From: Catonia carolina
Lineage: Eukaryota; Arthropoda; Insecta; Hemiptera; Achilidae
Length of the DNA stretch: 64,000 nucleotides
Reading direction: 5' to 3'
NCBI GenBank assembly: GCA_035578175.1
Contig: JAQMRL010000003.1
Span: 98,129,969-98,193,968, forward strand
The stretch's first letter is position 1; each line of letters begins with the position of its first letter. Under the pieces are notes generated by a model. It ran no database searches. It worked only from the letters and a program-made list of their open reading frames with translations, and was not told where the DNA came from. This document shows positions 13,566 to 25,300 of this stretch, piece by piece. The position numbers and the translations under genes are program-made.

Positions 13566-14050
13566 ATGAATGTGTCACCGGATGGCGACATTAAGTGGCA
13601 AACCTCATTTGTTTGGTGGCCCTAAAAAGGGCCGTTTAAGCGGTGATCGTCTTGGAGAGGCATCGGTCGTAGTCTTCGTGGCGGTCGAGGAGCTGGGGGA
13701 CACGGCGTGTCGTTGTCCAGCAGAGACGTCATCTTCTTCCCTTGCAGTAGTGCGTCGATGGCTGCTTCGTCGGGTCCGGTGGGCGTAAGGCTCAGTCGAG
13801 GGACCGCTGTGGGCATCGCTCGCGTCAGCGGGCGATGACTGTCCAGTTGATGGCTTACGGTGACTGGTCGGCAAGCGGAAGCGTAATCTTCTCTCTTGCA
13901 GGGTCGTCGATTAGTCCTCGCTGGAGTCCGGCAGCAGTGTGCCGTGGTGGACGTCTTGTCGTTGTCTGGATCGGAAGCAGCGAGCCGGCGTGGTGGAAGC
14001 TGAGCCCGAAGAATGACGGCTTGGCTACCGGGTTCAGGCCTAGCAACTTT
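13566..14050. other. GC-rich block of unknown origin
   Basis: About 480 bp are strongly GC-rich in an AT-rich neighbourhood, so open frames of 60-110 codons occur on both strands. None resembles a known protein, and the Arg/Pro/Ser-rich minus-strand frames are typical of non-coding GC-rich DNA. The block sits between a truncated repeat and a reverse-transcriptase remnant, so it is probably part of a mobile element. It contains the palindrome listed at 13618-13633. Confidence 0.5.
13618..13633 (-). promoter_or_regulatory. Stem-loop resembling a histone mRNA 3' end
   Basis: Read on the minus strand this is GGCCCT-TTTT-AGGGCC followed by ACCAAACAAA: a 6-bp stem, 4-nt U-rich loop and ACCA-type flank, the geometry of the histone mRNA 3' stem-loop. 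No histone reading frame lies upstream on that strand, so either the gene has been lost or the match is fortuitous. Confidence 0.3.
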
Positions 14051-14199
14051 CAGGTGTTAAATTGCCCCAGCTTGAAGTCTACACCAATCTTTTCAGTCAT
14101 TTTTCAACATTCTGCACGATACAGTATAACAAAGATTCGTACAACATTTCATACATTTAGATTCTAGTCTCCTCTGGTACCCTTCCATTTCATACAATA

Positions 14200-14420
14200 T
14201 GTTTCACTGCCTGCTATAATTTCCAGCTTTTCTGGAGTCTCATAGAAAAGTAATTAGTGATTTCCTCCATCTGCAGAAATTTCACTTCCCAAATCTGTAA
14301 ACTTTTAACCAATCTTCAGTACTCTCCATATAATTCATTATCTCCTTCTAAATTCCTTTCTCTTCCAAAACAATCACTTCACTCTCATCCTGGTTAATAT
14401 TCAGTCCATTTTATAGTCCA
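14200..14420 (-). pseudogene. Non-LTR reverse-transcriptase fragment
   Basis: On the minus strand the sequence reads GLNINQDESEV, then a frameshifted YRFGK/NFCRW stretch that corresponds to the 'KYLGS-ISxDG' region downstream of the YADD box in insect non-LTR reverse transcriptases. Stops and frameshifts abound. The clade is not determinable. Confidence 0.5.
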
Positions 14421-14973
14421 AAGATATCATAAATCGCTAAATTCTTCATCGCTTGAGTAAATTACCAATATCCTAATAGCGCGCTTACTTCTCATGATAA
14501 TATGACAACAAACAACACTTGGACAAAATTCACTGCCACATAAACATCGATACAATTTAGAGTGAAAATATTAATATTGAAAAATAAAAGAATATCAATA
14601 ACATTCATACTAGCAATCCTAATGAAGAACTTGTAAAACAACTTTCAATTATTTTTTCACATCTGTCTAAATTGGACATTGCGCAAAAACTTGTCAAAAA
14701 CACCTAGAAATGCAAAATGGTTTGGTGATATATCTCATAACACTTAAGAATTAATGAACATGAAGGCTTCTTCTTGCCCTTGTTATTTTTATTACTTTTT
14801 TCTACCTCAGTACAGGTTATTCAGAAATCTGAGAAAGAGTTAAAGATTTATAAAGATTCTACAGTATGTACAACCTAATACTTGCATTTAGCATAAGGAA
14901 GAATATGTAAAGTTCTCTTTACAATATTTCATACTGGAAGATCAATTTTCTTAAGTTATGAATAACCAAAAAT
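14421..14973. other. Likely distal 3' UTR or downstream flank of the STARD7 gene
   Basis: No gene is visible. On the minus strand AATAAA (in AGTAATAAAAATAAC, about 14788) could serve as a poly(A) signal for STARD7 if its 3' UTR runs through the retrotransposon inserted at 14986-16073. That is inference only. Confidence 0.3.
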
Positions 14974-14985
14974 AAAGGGTTCTTT

Positions 14986-16073
14986 CTTTTTTTTAAGCCA
15001 TATAGGACTACATAAGTTCATCAAATTAAAAAAAAACTAATTTCAATTTTTGCGGTTTTGGAGTCCTTTCCTGATGTTTCCCTCCTTGAATCCAGTATTC
15101 CTTCAATCCATCTGATCTTCTCTGCCGTTCCTTGTTAGAATACACAACTTTCTGTTGTTTCGTCGGTTTCTGCTGTTCAAGTCTTGTGGTCTTCAGCCTG
15201 TGGTAACTTCCGGATTTTGTTTTGAGGTCCTCAAGTGAGATTTGGAGTCCGTTCATGTCCTCCTTAATTTCCCTGATCCAGCGGGGCTGAGTTTTTCTGT
15301 TTAGGAAAAAGTTGATGATTTGTTTTGAGATTCTGGAAGAGTCTGTCCTCAAGAGATGTCCAAAGAAGGAAATTCTCTTTTTCCTCATCTGGTCTGCTAG
15401 AGGTTCTGTATTTCTGTATACTTCTTTCGAGACGGGTTTCCATATCCCACCAGAGAAACATCTTTTGTTCAGGCATCTCCTGATGATCCGACGCTCCAAT
15501 TTTGAGATTCTATGCTCCGTGTTTATCTTCCCGAGATTGAAGATTGTTTTGCTGCTGTATGTGATCTCCGGAAGAATTACGGTGTTGTAATGTCAGAGTT
15601 TTGAATTTATTGACAGACACTTTTTATTGTAAACATTTTGTGTGTGTTTTGCGGATTTTGTGAGTTTGTTGAATCTTTCTGTCCATTTAAGTTTCTCACT
15701 GTTATTCCCTGTGATGTTTTCACCCAGATATTTGAAGTCTTCAACCAGATCGATTTCCCGATCACACATTTTTACCCTGGAAATGCAGACAGGGTCGTGA
15801 ACCAAGATTTTTGTTTTATCGTAGGAAATTTTCAGGCCAATCTTCCCTGCAATTTCGCTGAGGGAAATAATTAGTTTTCTTGCCTCTGCAATCCTGTCCC
15901 CAAACAGGCCAAAATCATCAGCAAAACCAAGGCAGTTAATTTTGATGTGCTTTCCAACAGAAATAATTTTGAGGTAGCATTTTCCCAAACGCGCATGATA
16001 AATTCCAATCTGCAGTTGAATAGGAGGGGTGATAGGCCGTCCCCCTGGCGAAGTCCTGTTTTTATCTCAAAAA
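14986..16073 (-). mobile_element. 5'-truncated non-LTR retrotransposon with 12-bp TSD
   Basis: AAAGGGTTCTTT occurs at 14974-14985 and again at 16074-16085, exactly 1100 bp apart, so it is a target-site duplication. The insert is on the minus strand: its 3' end (left) carries an A-rich tail (TTAAAAAAAAGAAAG read on the minus strand). Reading inward from the right end come KTGLRQGDGLSPLLFN (reverse transcriptase motif 4), GFADDFGLFGD (the YADD catalytic box, here FADD), FKYLG, and a C-terminal region with FFGHLLRTDSS. Frameshifts separate 15593-15988 from 15026-15499, and the copy begins within the polymerase domain, so it is inactive. It lies 42 bp downstream of the STARD7 stop codon and therefore probably within its 3' UTR. 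Confidence 0.9.
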
Positions 16074-16127
16074 AAAGGGTTCTTTATAGTAAAACAAGCC
16101 ACTTTGCAATAACACAAGAGTTACCTG

Positions 16128-16375
16128 TCAAAAGAAGAAGAAGCTGTCACACAGTCTTTGGAAATTAGTCTTTGGTAAATCTGGTAATTTAGGACATTTC
16201 TTTTTTGTTTCACTTGAACTAGGACTGTCATCTGCAGAAGATGGAGGTTTCTTTTTACCATCAGATGAGCGTTTTTCATCGGGATTTCTTTCCGCATCAA
16301 ACAATATTGATGTTTTTCTAACATCTTTTAACTTTATGGCTGCATCATGAAGATGTTTTAAAAACAATGGCATAC
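16128..16375 (-). CDS. STARD7: STARD7 exon 7 (C-terminal helix and tail)
   Basis: Acceptor TTTTTCACAG. It codes for MPLFLKHLHDAAIKLKD, the C-terminal helix that closes the START pocket, then a Lys/Ser/Pro-rich tail ending in four Phe codons and TGA (16128-16130). A donor-like CAG|GTAACT just after the stop is probably not used. Confidence 0.9.
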
Positions 16376-19300
16376 CTGTGAAAAACAAAAACACATACAG
16401 ATAACATTACCATTTATTTTTATAAGTTAAAAATATATTAGCACATATGCAGTAAATTCCGTCCATTCACAGTTAATAAGATTTCCTGCTGAATACACCA
16501 TTTTGTGAAGTCCTTAAACTAACAATGAGAAACTATGCAGTATCCTCTTAATACACACCAAATCCCGTTATTATGTTCAGTTTCTGTTCAATAAACTAAC
16601 ATTTGAGCGAGTAATTATTTAATTCAGTAGTTTATTTTTATTTCCAGTATAAAACCCCAAGTACAGAAAGTATCAACGCATTTCTCTTGACAAAAAAGAA
16701 ACAAATACTCCTATAACTTCCAGCCCTAACTAAACAAGAGAAAATAGAAAACATTGTGACATTGTCAATCAAATTCTCACCGCTGCATGGTAGTTTTAAA
16801 AATCCAGTTGTCTTTTAATGCCAATTGTGCATTCATTTTAATATAAAATGCACTTAAAATTGGAAAAGAGCTACAGATTACAGACTTAACTGGTTTTAGT
16901 GGTTGGACTAACCATTGTACACAAACGGAATTGTTTATAGTCAGATATTTTGAGAACCAGTGCTTTTTAATGAACAGGATGCTAAATTGTGAAAAGAAAA
17001 TGTTTTAAGGATCATTAAGGGATGTTTTTTATGTGAAGAATTCTGTACCTCCATTTTTAATAGTGTGTGAGTTAAGGACATCAGCTGAAAGGCTGGTTTG
17101 AACCACTAGAGGCTTTACAAGTAAAATGAGAAGTGAGGTGGTTTACTATTGCCTTCCTCACTGAATGGGAAATTATGCTTATCAGCATGCCGGGCCCTCC
17201 GAAAAGCATCTACTTTCTACCCTGGAAATGATGCCTTCACATTATTCACCACAGGGTCTGATATTTATAACTCTCAGAGGAGAGCACCTCTGCCTAATGT
17301 CTTTTACACCTCTACCTCTTCTGTTCTTAAATGCTTCAGTGGTATAATTGGCTGAACATGTGATAAGAAAGAGACCTATTTTTTGTAGCCCTGGAACTAG
17401 CAGATAGAGTGCAAATAATTTAATACTCCAGCTGCCTGTTACAGGCAAATATTATATACTTTATATTTATATGTTTTCGTTATTTATCAATTTCAGATAT
17501 GAAAATTCTACTAGTAATTTGTAAACTATAATTACATTACAATGTCACAATGGACAATTACAAAATGTGTCCAAAAATTCCTAGCAACAGCTAACTAAAG
17601 AAAACCTTCACTGTAGCTGACTTAACTAGATTATGCAGGTACTTTCATCCATCTTGCAAAGAGAAGGTAAAACCCTCTTATGATTGCATAATAAATGCAA
17701 CAAATATAAACAAAATACACTCATACTTGTAAGCAAATACTATTCAATCAATTACCTGTAACAGTTACATAAGTGGATAACGACGAAGGCATTGAAATAC
17801 CAGGATTGTCAAAATAAGTTAAACTAAATTCAATACCGGGCTGAAAAATACAATAAATAGATCAGATTACTAAAACACATAATTATAATTTTCATAGTAA
17901 ATTGATGCAGTATACTTAACTACCCCTCTTAACTACCCCTCATGAAACTAATCATATTGCAGGGTAATAAGAAAGTTGGTTAAAAATTAACTTAACTACT
18001 GGGGTGGCCCATTGGTGTAGTGGTCAACGAAACTGGCTGCTATATCAGAATTAAATTCCCGATCAGGACTGAAGTTTTTTCATCATCGTTTTCATCTGTC
18101 ACTCTTCACCATCTGCAATTAGCCTTATGTGCATAAAACTTATGGAAGTAAAACAAAACAAAAAACCTTATAAAGAAACTTATCTGATAGCTTGTAATCA
18201 ATTTAAACAAAAAACTACTAGTTTTTATTAACGTGTGTATACACACATGTATGCTACTTTAATTTTCTTCTTATTTATTATTTATACTAAAATATTATGG
18301 TGGATCCACAATCATCACAGTAAACACATTTAAACAGAAACTTATTAATTACAAAAACTTTTCTAAAATTTGCTCTTTTCAGTCATTTGTATAAAACTTT
18401 TTATATACTCTGATTACAGTGGATCTGTAAAAACATGTTACTGTAAATTAGTAAATGTGTCGAAACCAATATTTAATACTTAGTATTTCTGTGTAGGAAT
18501 CCACACAGGATTCGTTATAGGCTGATTGGACAGCGCGATCCACGGCAAATGGTGGCTACGTGGATCCCTCCTTGATTGGTGAAGACAAAGTTTTTTTGGT
18601 TCTTGATTCAGATATACCTTTTTAGTCTCACCAATTAAATTAAACTTAAAAAATCTGGTGTGGAACACTGACACGACTTTCTCTTGCCGATGCAAGAAAC
18701 GAACAATATAACCTAATAAAACATTAGAAATAAAAAAATAATCTTATTCAATCATAAATGAATGATGAAAATTGAAAACCAATCTTAGTTTGGCTTAATA
18801 ATACGGAAAATCACTTTTAACACTAAACAAGGCTCTGTACAGAAAAATGCTTGAATTAAAAGTTGTAGATCTTTTAATATTCTATAAATTTGATTATAAA
18901 CATTTAAAATTGATAACTAAATATGTACAGATACCTGTATAACAGCAATAATTATTCATTTACAGGTAGATAGACAAATTTTAATTACCACTCATTGTCA
19001 CACTCAAACTACTGATTAAAAAATGAACTATATTTCAGTAATCTAGTCCAAATAAACACTTTATGCAGTTATAATATGCGCATCCAGCTGCTCTGTACTG
19101 GCAGATCCATCAGCTAAATATAAGAAGGTTTTTGAAATAAAAAAGTTTTATAGAATGCCTTATTCATCCAGTCAGGCTAAATATAGTTTTAACCACAAGA
19201 CAAATTGTTTATGGTAATGTGCTCTTAGTTTATTGTTATGGAACAATGAATATAGCAGCCATAATGAATGGGAGTTAGTTGTTATCTGGACGGTGGATAA

Positions 19301-22300
19301 TTAAGAGGAATTCTACTGTATATTTAAAACTAATTAATAAAAAACCTTTTAACACAAGTAAAAACACTTGTTTTGAACAAGGAGGGACTCAAAATAAACA
19401 GATTTTAGAGCATGCTGGCATTCATAAATGTAGTAGATGTGGTTAGTAGAGACCTTAAATGATAAAAACGTAAGAAAATCCGCCAAAAAATCAATGAGAA
19501 TCGTCGTTTCACAATCGACAAAATTTCAGAAGAGACAGACATGAATTTGAGCTCATTTCAGCAGATCTTGACTGAGGAATTGCAAATGAGACGTGTTACC
19601 GCTAAATTTGTTCCTCAACACTCAAATTAAATTTGAGTCTTCAACACTAATCCCACCAAGTTTAAAGCGACTAAACCACTCGGAAACTTATGCGAGACAC
19701 ATAGCATCCTCCTTGAAAGCCTGTTGAAACATTTGGTAAGCTTCCGTTGCAGATTTTTCAAGCAGGAAACAAAATTTCAAACACACTCTTTGTTCTTTTA
19801 AATCTGCCATAACAAGGTCACAAGCAGAACATGATATCAGTAAGAGAAACACTACGATCAAATATTAACCTGCAAACTGATACCATCTGGGCAGTTGTTT
19901 GTTAAAGGTCTCTACTAACCCCATCTACCGGGAGAACTCTCTACGAATGTCAGCAGCCTCTCAGTCCGGTTTTTTTTTTTGGGTCCCTCCTCATACAAAT
20001 TTGTTTTTATTCGCATCATAACTGACTTGAACAGTCACATTATGTTTCAGTCATCAATAGACTAAAACAAAACAGATTTTTACAACACTTTCGCAAAAAC
20101 TACATAATGCATGTATGTATTTTTTTTAAAGCTGATTTATAACTGGAAACTGCACTGTAATCTTTATATACTTTTCTATATCTTCTTCTTATGGTGCCTA
20201 TCCGGTTCGGATGTTGGCTATCATGATGGCTATTCTGACTTTGGAAACAGCTGCTTTGAAAAGTTGGGTCGTCGACTGGTTGAACCACGTTCTTAGATTT
20301 TTCAACCATGAAATCCTTCTTCTACCGGGACCTCTCGCACCATACACCTTTCCTTGCAGAATCTTTTGGAGCAACACGTAACGGTTCTCATTGCGCATAA
20401 TGTGTCCCAGGTATTGGAGCTTTCGCACTTTCACGATGTCAAGAACCTCTTTATCTTTATTCATCCTTCGAAGAATTTCTACATTGGTGACTCTGTCCCT
20501 CCATGATACGCGTAACATTCTTCGATAAAGCCACATTTCAAGCGCTTCAAGCCTCCTGGCTGAGGCCTCAGTGAGCGTCCAAGCTTCCACGCCGTAGAAC
20601 AGTACGGAGAACACATAACAACGAAGGAGACGCATTTTGATAGCAAGTGTAAGGTCGTGAGTTTTGAAAATTTTTCGCAGATTGTTGAAGGCCACTCTGG
20701 CTTTTTCTATGCGTATCTTAATTTCTTGCGAGTGATCCCAATCCTCGTTTACATTGCTGCCTAGGTAAGTATACTGCTTAACTCTCTTTTTTTTCTATAT
20801 ACAAGCTAAATATTACCTACATTAAAGACAAAATTAATCTTACACACAACAGCATTTTTAATAAAATTAAATACTTTAAAACAAACCTTATCAAGGTCTT
20901 CATATGGTTTTATAACCATATAAGACCAATATTCAGTAATTCTTTGTTTATTAGGATACGGAGGACACGTTGGATGTTCTGTACTTTTATTAACTAATGT
21001 TGCCATTTTCCTCTTTTGATCAATATGGTAACGTCTTTTAAATACATAGTCTCTATTACTGAAAAGTGCCTAAAACAAAATAAAACAATTAGTGAGTTTA
21101 CACAAAAAAAAATCTGGTGTGAAACACTCACACAACTTTCTCTTGCCAGTACAAATAATTAACAATAAACCTAACATTATTAATAAAATATTAGAAATAA
21201 ACAAAAAACTAACCTCAAAAACATAACCTTATTTTAATCATGAGTGAAAGACGCAAAATGAAAATCAACCTCAGTTTGGCTTAAAAGTACAGAAAATCAC
21301 TCTTTCACGCTAAACTAGGCTCTGTAGAGAAAAATGCTCTAAATAAAAGTTGTAGATCTCTTAATTTCCTATAAATTTTATTTTATACACTTTTGTCGTA
21401 AAATGCATACTAAGGCCGAAATCTTAAAAAAATCGATTTTTCACACGTTTTCGTGAGAAAAAAATCAGAAAATCGCTAATTACTGCTAAACTAAGCGTTT
21501 TACAAAAAAGTGTTTGAAATAAAAGTTTTAGGATTTTAAATTCTCTACAACTTTTATTATATAACATTTTGCGCTAAAATGCATATTAAAGCCGCAATCT
21601 TAAAAAGAAATTGTTTTTACGTAAAAACAGCCTTACCCAGAATTTCAGCACACATGACGCCTACCCTATCTTGTAGAGAATAAAAAATTAAGTAAACCAG
21701 GCGATTTTTAAAAAAATCGTAGGACCAGTTTTTGAGAAAATCACAAAAAAGTGAAAAATTACACGAATAAACTACTACTTCCGGTTGACCGATTTTGATG
21801 AAAATGTTCGTGTCGGGTCCGGTAGTGGTATGTAACTTAAGTTTCAAGTTTCAAGTTCGTACGATGTTCCGTTCTTGAGATATTCTGTTCACACACACAC
21901 ACACACACAGACACACACACACAGACCAATCGCTAAAAACATGTTTTTTGGGTTCAGGGGGTCAGAAAACTTATAGATCCGGTGAAAACTCGACATGAAA
22001 ACAATACTTTCCTTCCTATATATTCATATAGGCAAGAGAAAGTAATAAAATGTATAGCACGTTTTAAACAGGATGCTATAGTTACAATCTTAAGAACCTA
22101 GATTAATAGAATAAATAAATATTTAACAAAACATTCAAAAAACATGATTTGTAGATTTCAGTAAACTTTTAAAATGACAGAGTTAAATTATGTTGATGTG
22201 GGTTAGCACTGTCTTCTCCCGACCCCTTCAATTATTTTTTACTGTGCTTACCCATCCTACAATATTATATTAAAAACTAATCATTAATTTATAATTCAAG

Positions 22301-25300
22301 CGATATTGTTGTTAACAGGTTAGATGCCGTGAAATGTGATCCTCAGGTGTTTCGTAAATACAGGCCATTAGAACCCATGCTGGTTCCTAAAGGTACAATT
22401 TCGATCCTCGCCGCTGTGGCAACACGCTGCCGCGTCTAATGCATAATGTTTTTTGAGTATCACTGCTAGCGGCAGCAGCTTGACCAGTTGATCATAGAAC
22501 GTGATACAATATACTACTCCTCCGACATACAACTTACAACATGTTGATTGTAAAAAAAAAATCTGGTGTGAAACACTCACACAACTTTCTCTTGCCAATG
22601 CAAATAAATAACAATAAACCTAACATTAGTATTAAAACATTAGAAATGAACAAAAACTAACCTCAAAAACATAACCTTATTTTAATCATGAGTGAATGAC
22701 GCAAAATGACAATCAAACTCAGTTTGGCTTAAAAATACGGAAAATCACGCTTTCACGCTAAACTAGGCTCTGTAGAGAAAAATGCTCTAAACAAAAGTTG
22801 TAGATCTTTTAATTTTCTATAAATTTAATTATATACACTTTTGTCGTAAAATGCATACTAAGACCGAAATGTTAAAAAAATCGATTTTTCTCACGTTTTC
22901 GTGAGAAAAAAAACAGAAAATCGCAAATTACCGCTAAACTAAGCGTTATACAAAAAAATGTTTGAAACAGAAGTTGTAGGTTTTTAAATTCTCTACAACT
23001 TTTATTATATAAGTTTTTGCGCTAAAATTTATATTAAAGCCGTAATCTTAAAAAAACAACGTTTTTACGTGAAAACAGCCTCACCGAGAATTTCAGCAAA
23101 CATGGCGCCTACCCTATCTTGTAGAGAATAAAAAATTGAGTAAAATAGGCGATTTTAAAAAAAATCGTAGGACCAGTTTTTGAGAAAATCGCAAAAAACT
23201 GAAAAATTATACGAATAAACTACTACTTCCGGTTGACCGATTTTGATGAAAATGTTCGTGTCGCGTCCGGTAGTGGTATGTAACTTAAGTTTCAAGTTTC
23301 AAGTTCGTACGGTGTTCCGTTCTTGAGATATTCTGTTCACACACAGACACACAGACACACACACAGACCAATCGCTAAAAACATGTTTTTTGGGTTCAGG
23401 GGGTCTGAAAACGTATAGATCCGGTGAAAACTCTATTTCGAAAAATCGACATGAAAACAATACTTTCCTTCCTATATATTCATATAGACAAGAGAAAGTA
23501 AAAAAATTACGTTTACAAGCAGAAGAAAAGGATGATGAGATATTGATGTTGATGCTATTATGGAAACGCAAAGCTGTAAATAAAATTATACAAAACCCGT
23601 GAAGAGGAAGGCTGCTTTCAGATACTTATCGAGCAGCACTTATTATACCCCTATAACAAATGAATTGAGCCAGTAGTTAGCAGCCGCTGCTATGGCAGCG
23701 AGGATCGAAATCGTACCTTTAGACACCATTGTGATTCCTTCATCATAACTTTTGTAGGCCTGCTAAGAATACATTGAATTTTTTGCTGGCCTATTAGGAC
23801 TAGTGTAAAATATATCTGTACGCAGGTGCCATCTGCGCGCGGCAAAATTAGTTAGTACTACACAAAAACTAAATCTACTAAAATATCATATATAAAACAA
23901 TATTATAATATTATATATTATATTCTACTGATACTTTGGTTATGTTTATTTATTCATATATTGTAATATTTTCTGTTATCTTTCTGTCTTTCTGTGATCT
24001 TCAGTAGTGATTATATGTGTTCGTAATAAAATTGTAAATTATTTATAATACTGTTTATTAGTTCATATTCCTGTTTATTTTTTAACTAATATTGAAAGTG
24101 AGGATCACATGCGATAATTGCGGCCTGTCAGAGAATATTTTTTCTGGTAGGCCATGACGATCACAAGTTTCATGACCATTTTTTTTTAACTATTTATCTG
24201 ACATTGTATTAACTTTTTACTTTCTCTTGGCTTTATGAATATATAGGAAGGAAAGTATTGTTTTAATGTTGATTTTTCGTAATAGAGTTTTCACCAGATC
24301 TACAAGTTTTCAGACCTCCTGAATCCAAAAAACATGTTCTTAGCAATTGGTCTGTGTGTGTGCGCATGTGTGTGTGAGCAGAATATCTCAAGAACAGAAC
24401 ATCGTACAAACTTTAAACTTAAACCTAAAGTTAGATACTACTACCGGACCCGACAAACATTTTTATCAAAATTAATCAACTGGAAGTGGTAGTTTATTCG
24501 TGTCATTTTTTAATTTTTTTGCAATTTTCCCAAAAACGGCTTCATTTAATCATTAGTAATTTAAAACTTACTAATGATTAAATGAAGCCGTTTTTGGGAA
24601 AATTGCAAAAAAATTAAAAAATGACACGAATAAACTAACACTTCCAGTTGATTAATTTTCATTTTTAATTAATTTTTTTTAATTAATTAATTTTTATTAA
24701 TTTTCATTTTCCACTCAGTGAGGAAGGCAACGGTAAACCACCTCACTCCTCGTTTTACTTAGTAAAACCTCTACAGGTTCAAACCAGCCTTTTGGCTGAT
24801 GACCTAAACAACAACAATTTAAAACTGCTTTTTAATTTAATAATTTTTTTAATTTTCAATTTAATTTTTTTGGTTTTTAATTGTTTTTGATTGTGGTTTT
24901 AATATGAATTTTAGCGCAAAAATGTCTTGTTAACTTTTGAAATAAAAGTTAACAACTTTTATTTCAAACATTTTTTTTGTCTAACGCTTAGTTTAGCAGT
25001 AATTAGTGATTTTCTGTTTTTTTCTCACAAAACGTGTAAAAATTTGATTTTTTTAAGACTTCAGCCTTAGTATGCATTTTACAACAAAAGTGTATAATTA
25101 AATTTATAGTAAATTAAAAGATCTACAACTTTTATTTAGAGCATTTTTCTCTACAGAGCCTAAATTAGCGGAAAACAGCGATTTTCCGTATTTTTAAGCC
25201 AAACTGAGATCGATTTTCATTTTGCATCTTTCCATCATGATTAAAATTAGTTAACGTTTATTAAGGTTAGTTTTTTGTTTATTTCTAATGTTTAATTACT

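Noticed and set aside
13605..13874. Arg/Pro/Ser-rich frames on both strands of the GC-rich block
   Set aside because: They overlap each other on both strands, as expected when GC-rich DNA lacks stop codons; no domain is visible.
16115..16127. CAG|GTAACT donor-like site right after the STARD7 stop
   Set aside because: The reading frame terminates at TGA (16128-16130) before it, and no continuing exon is evident.
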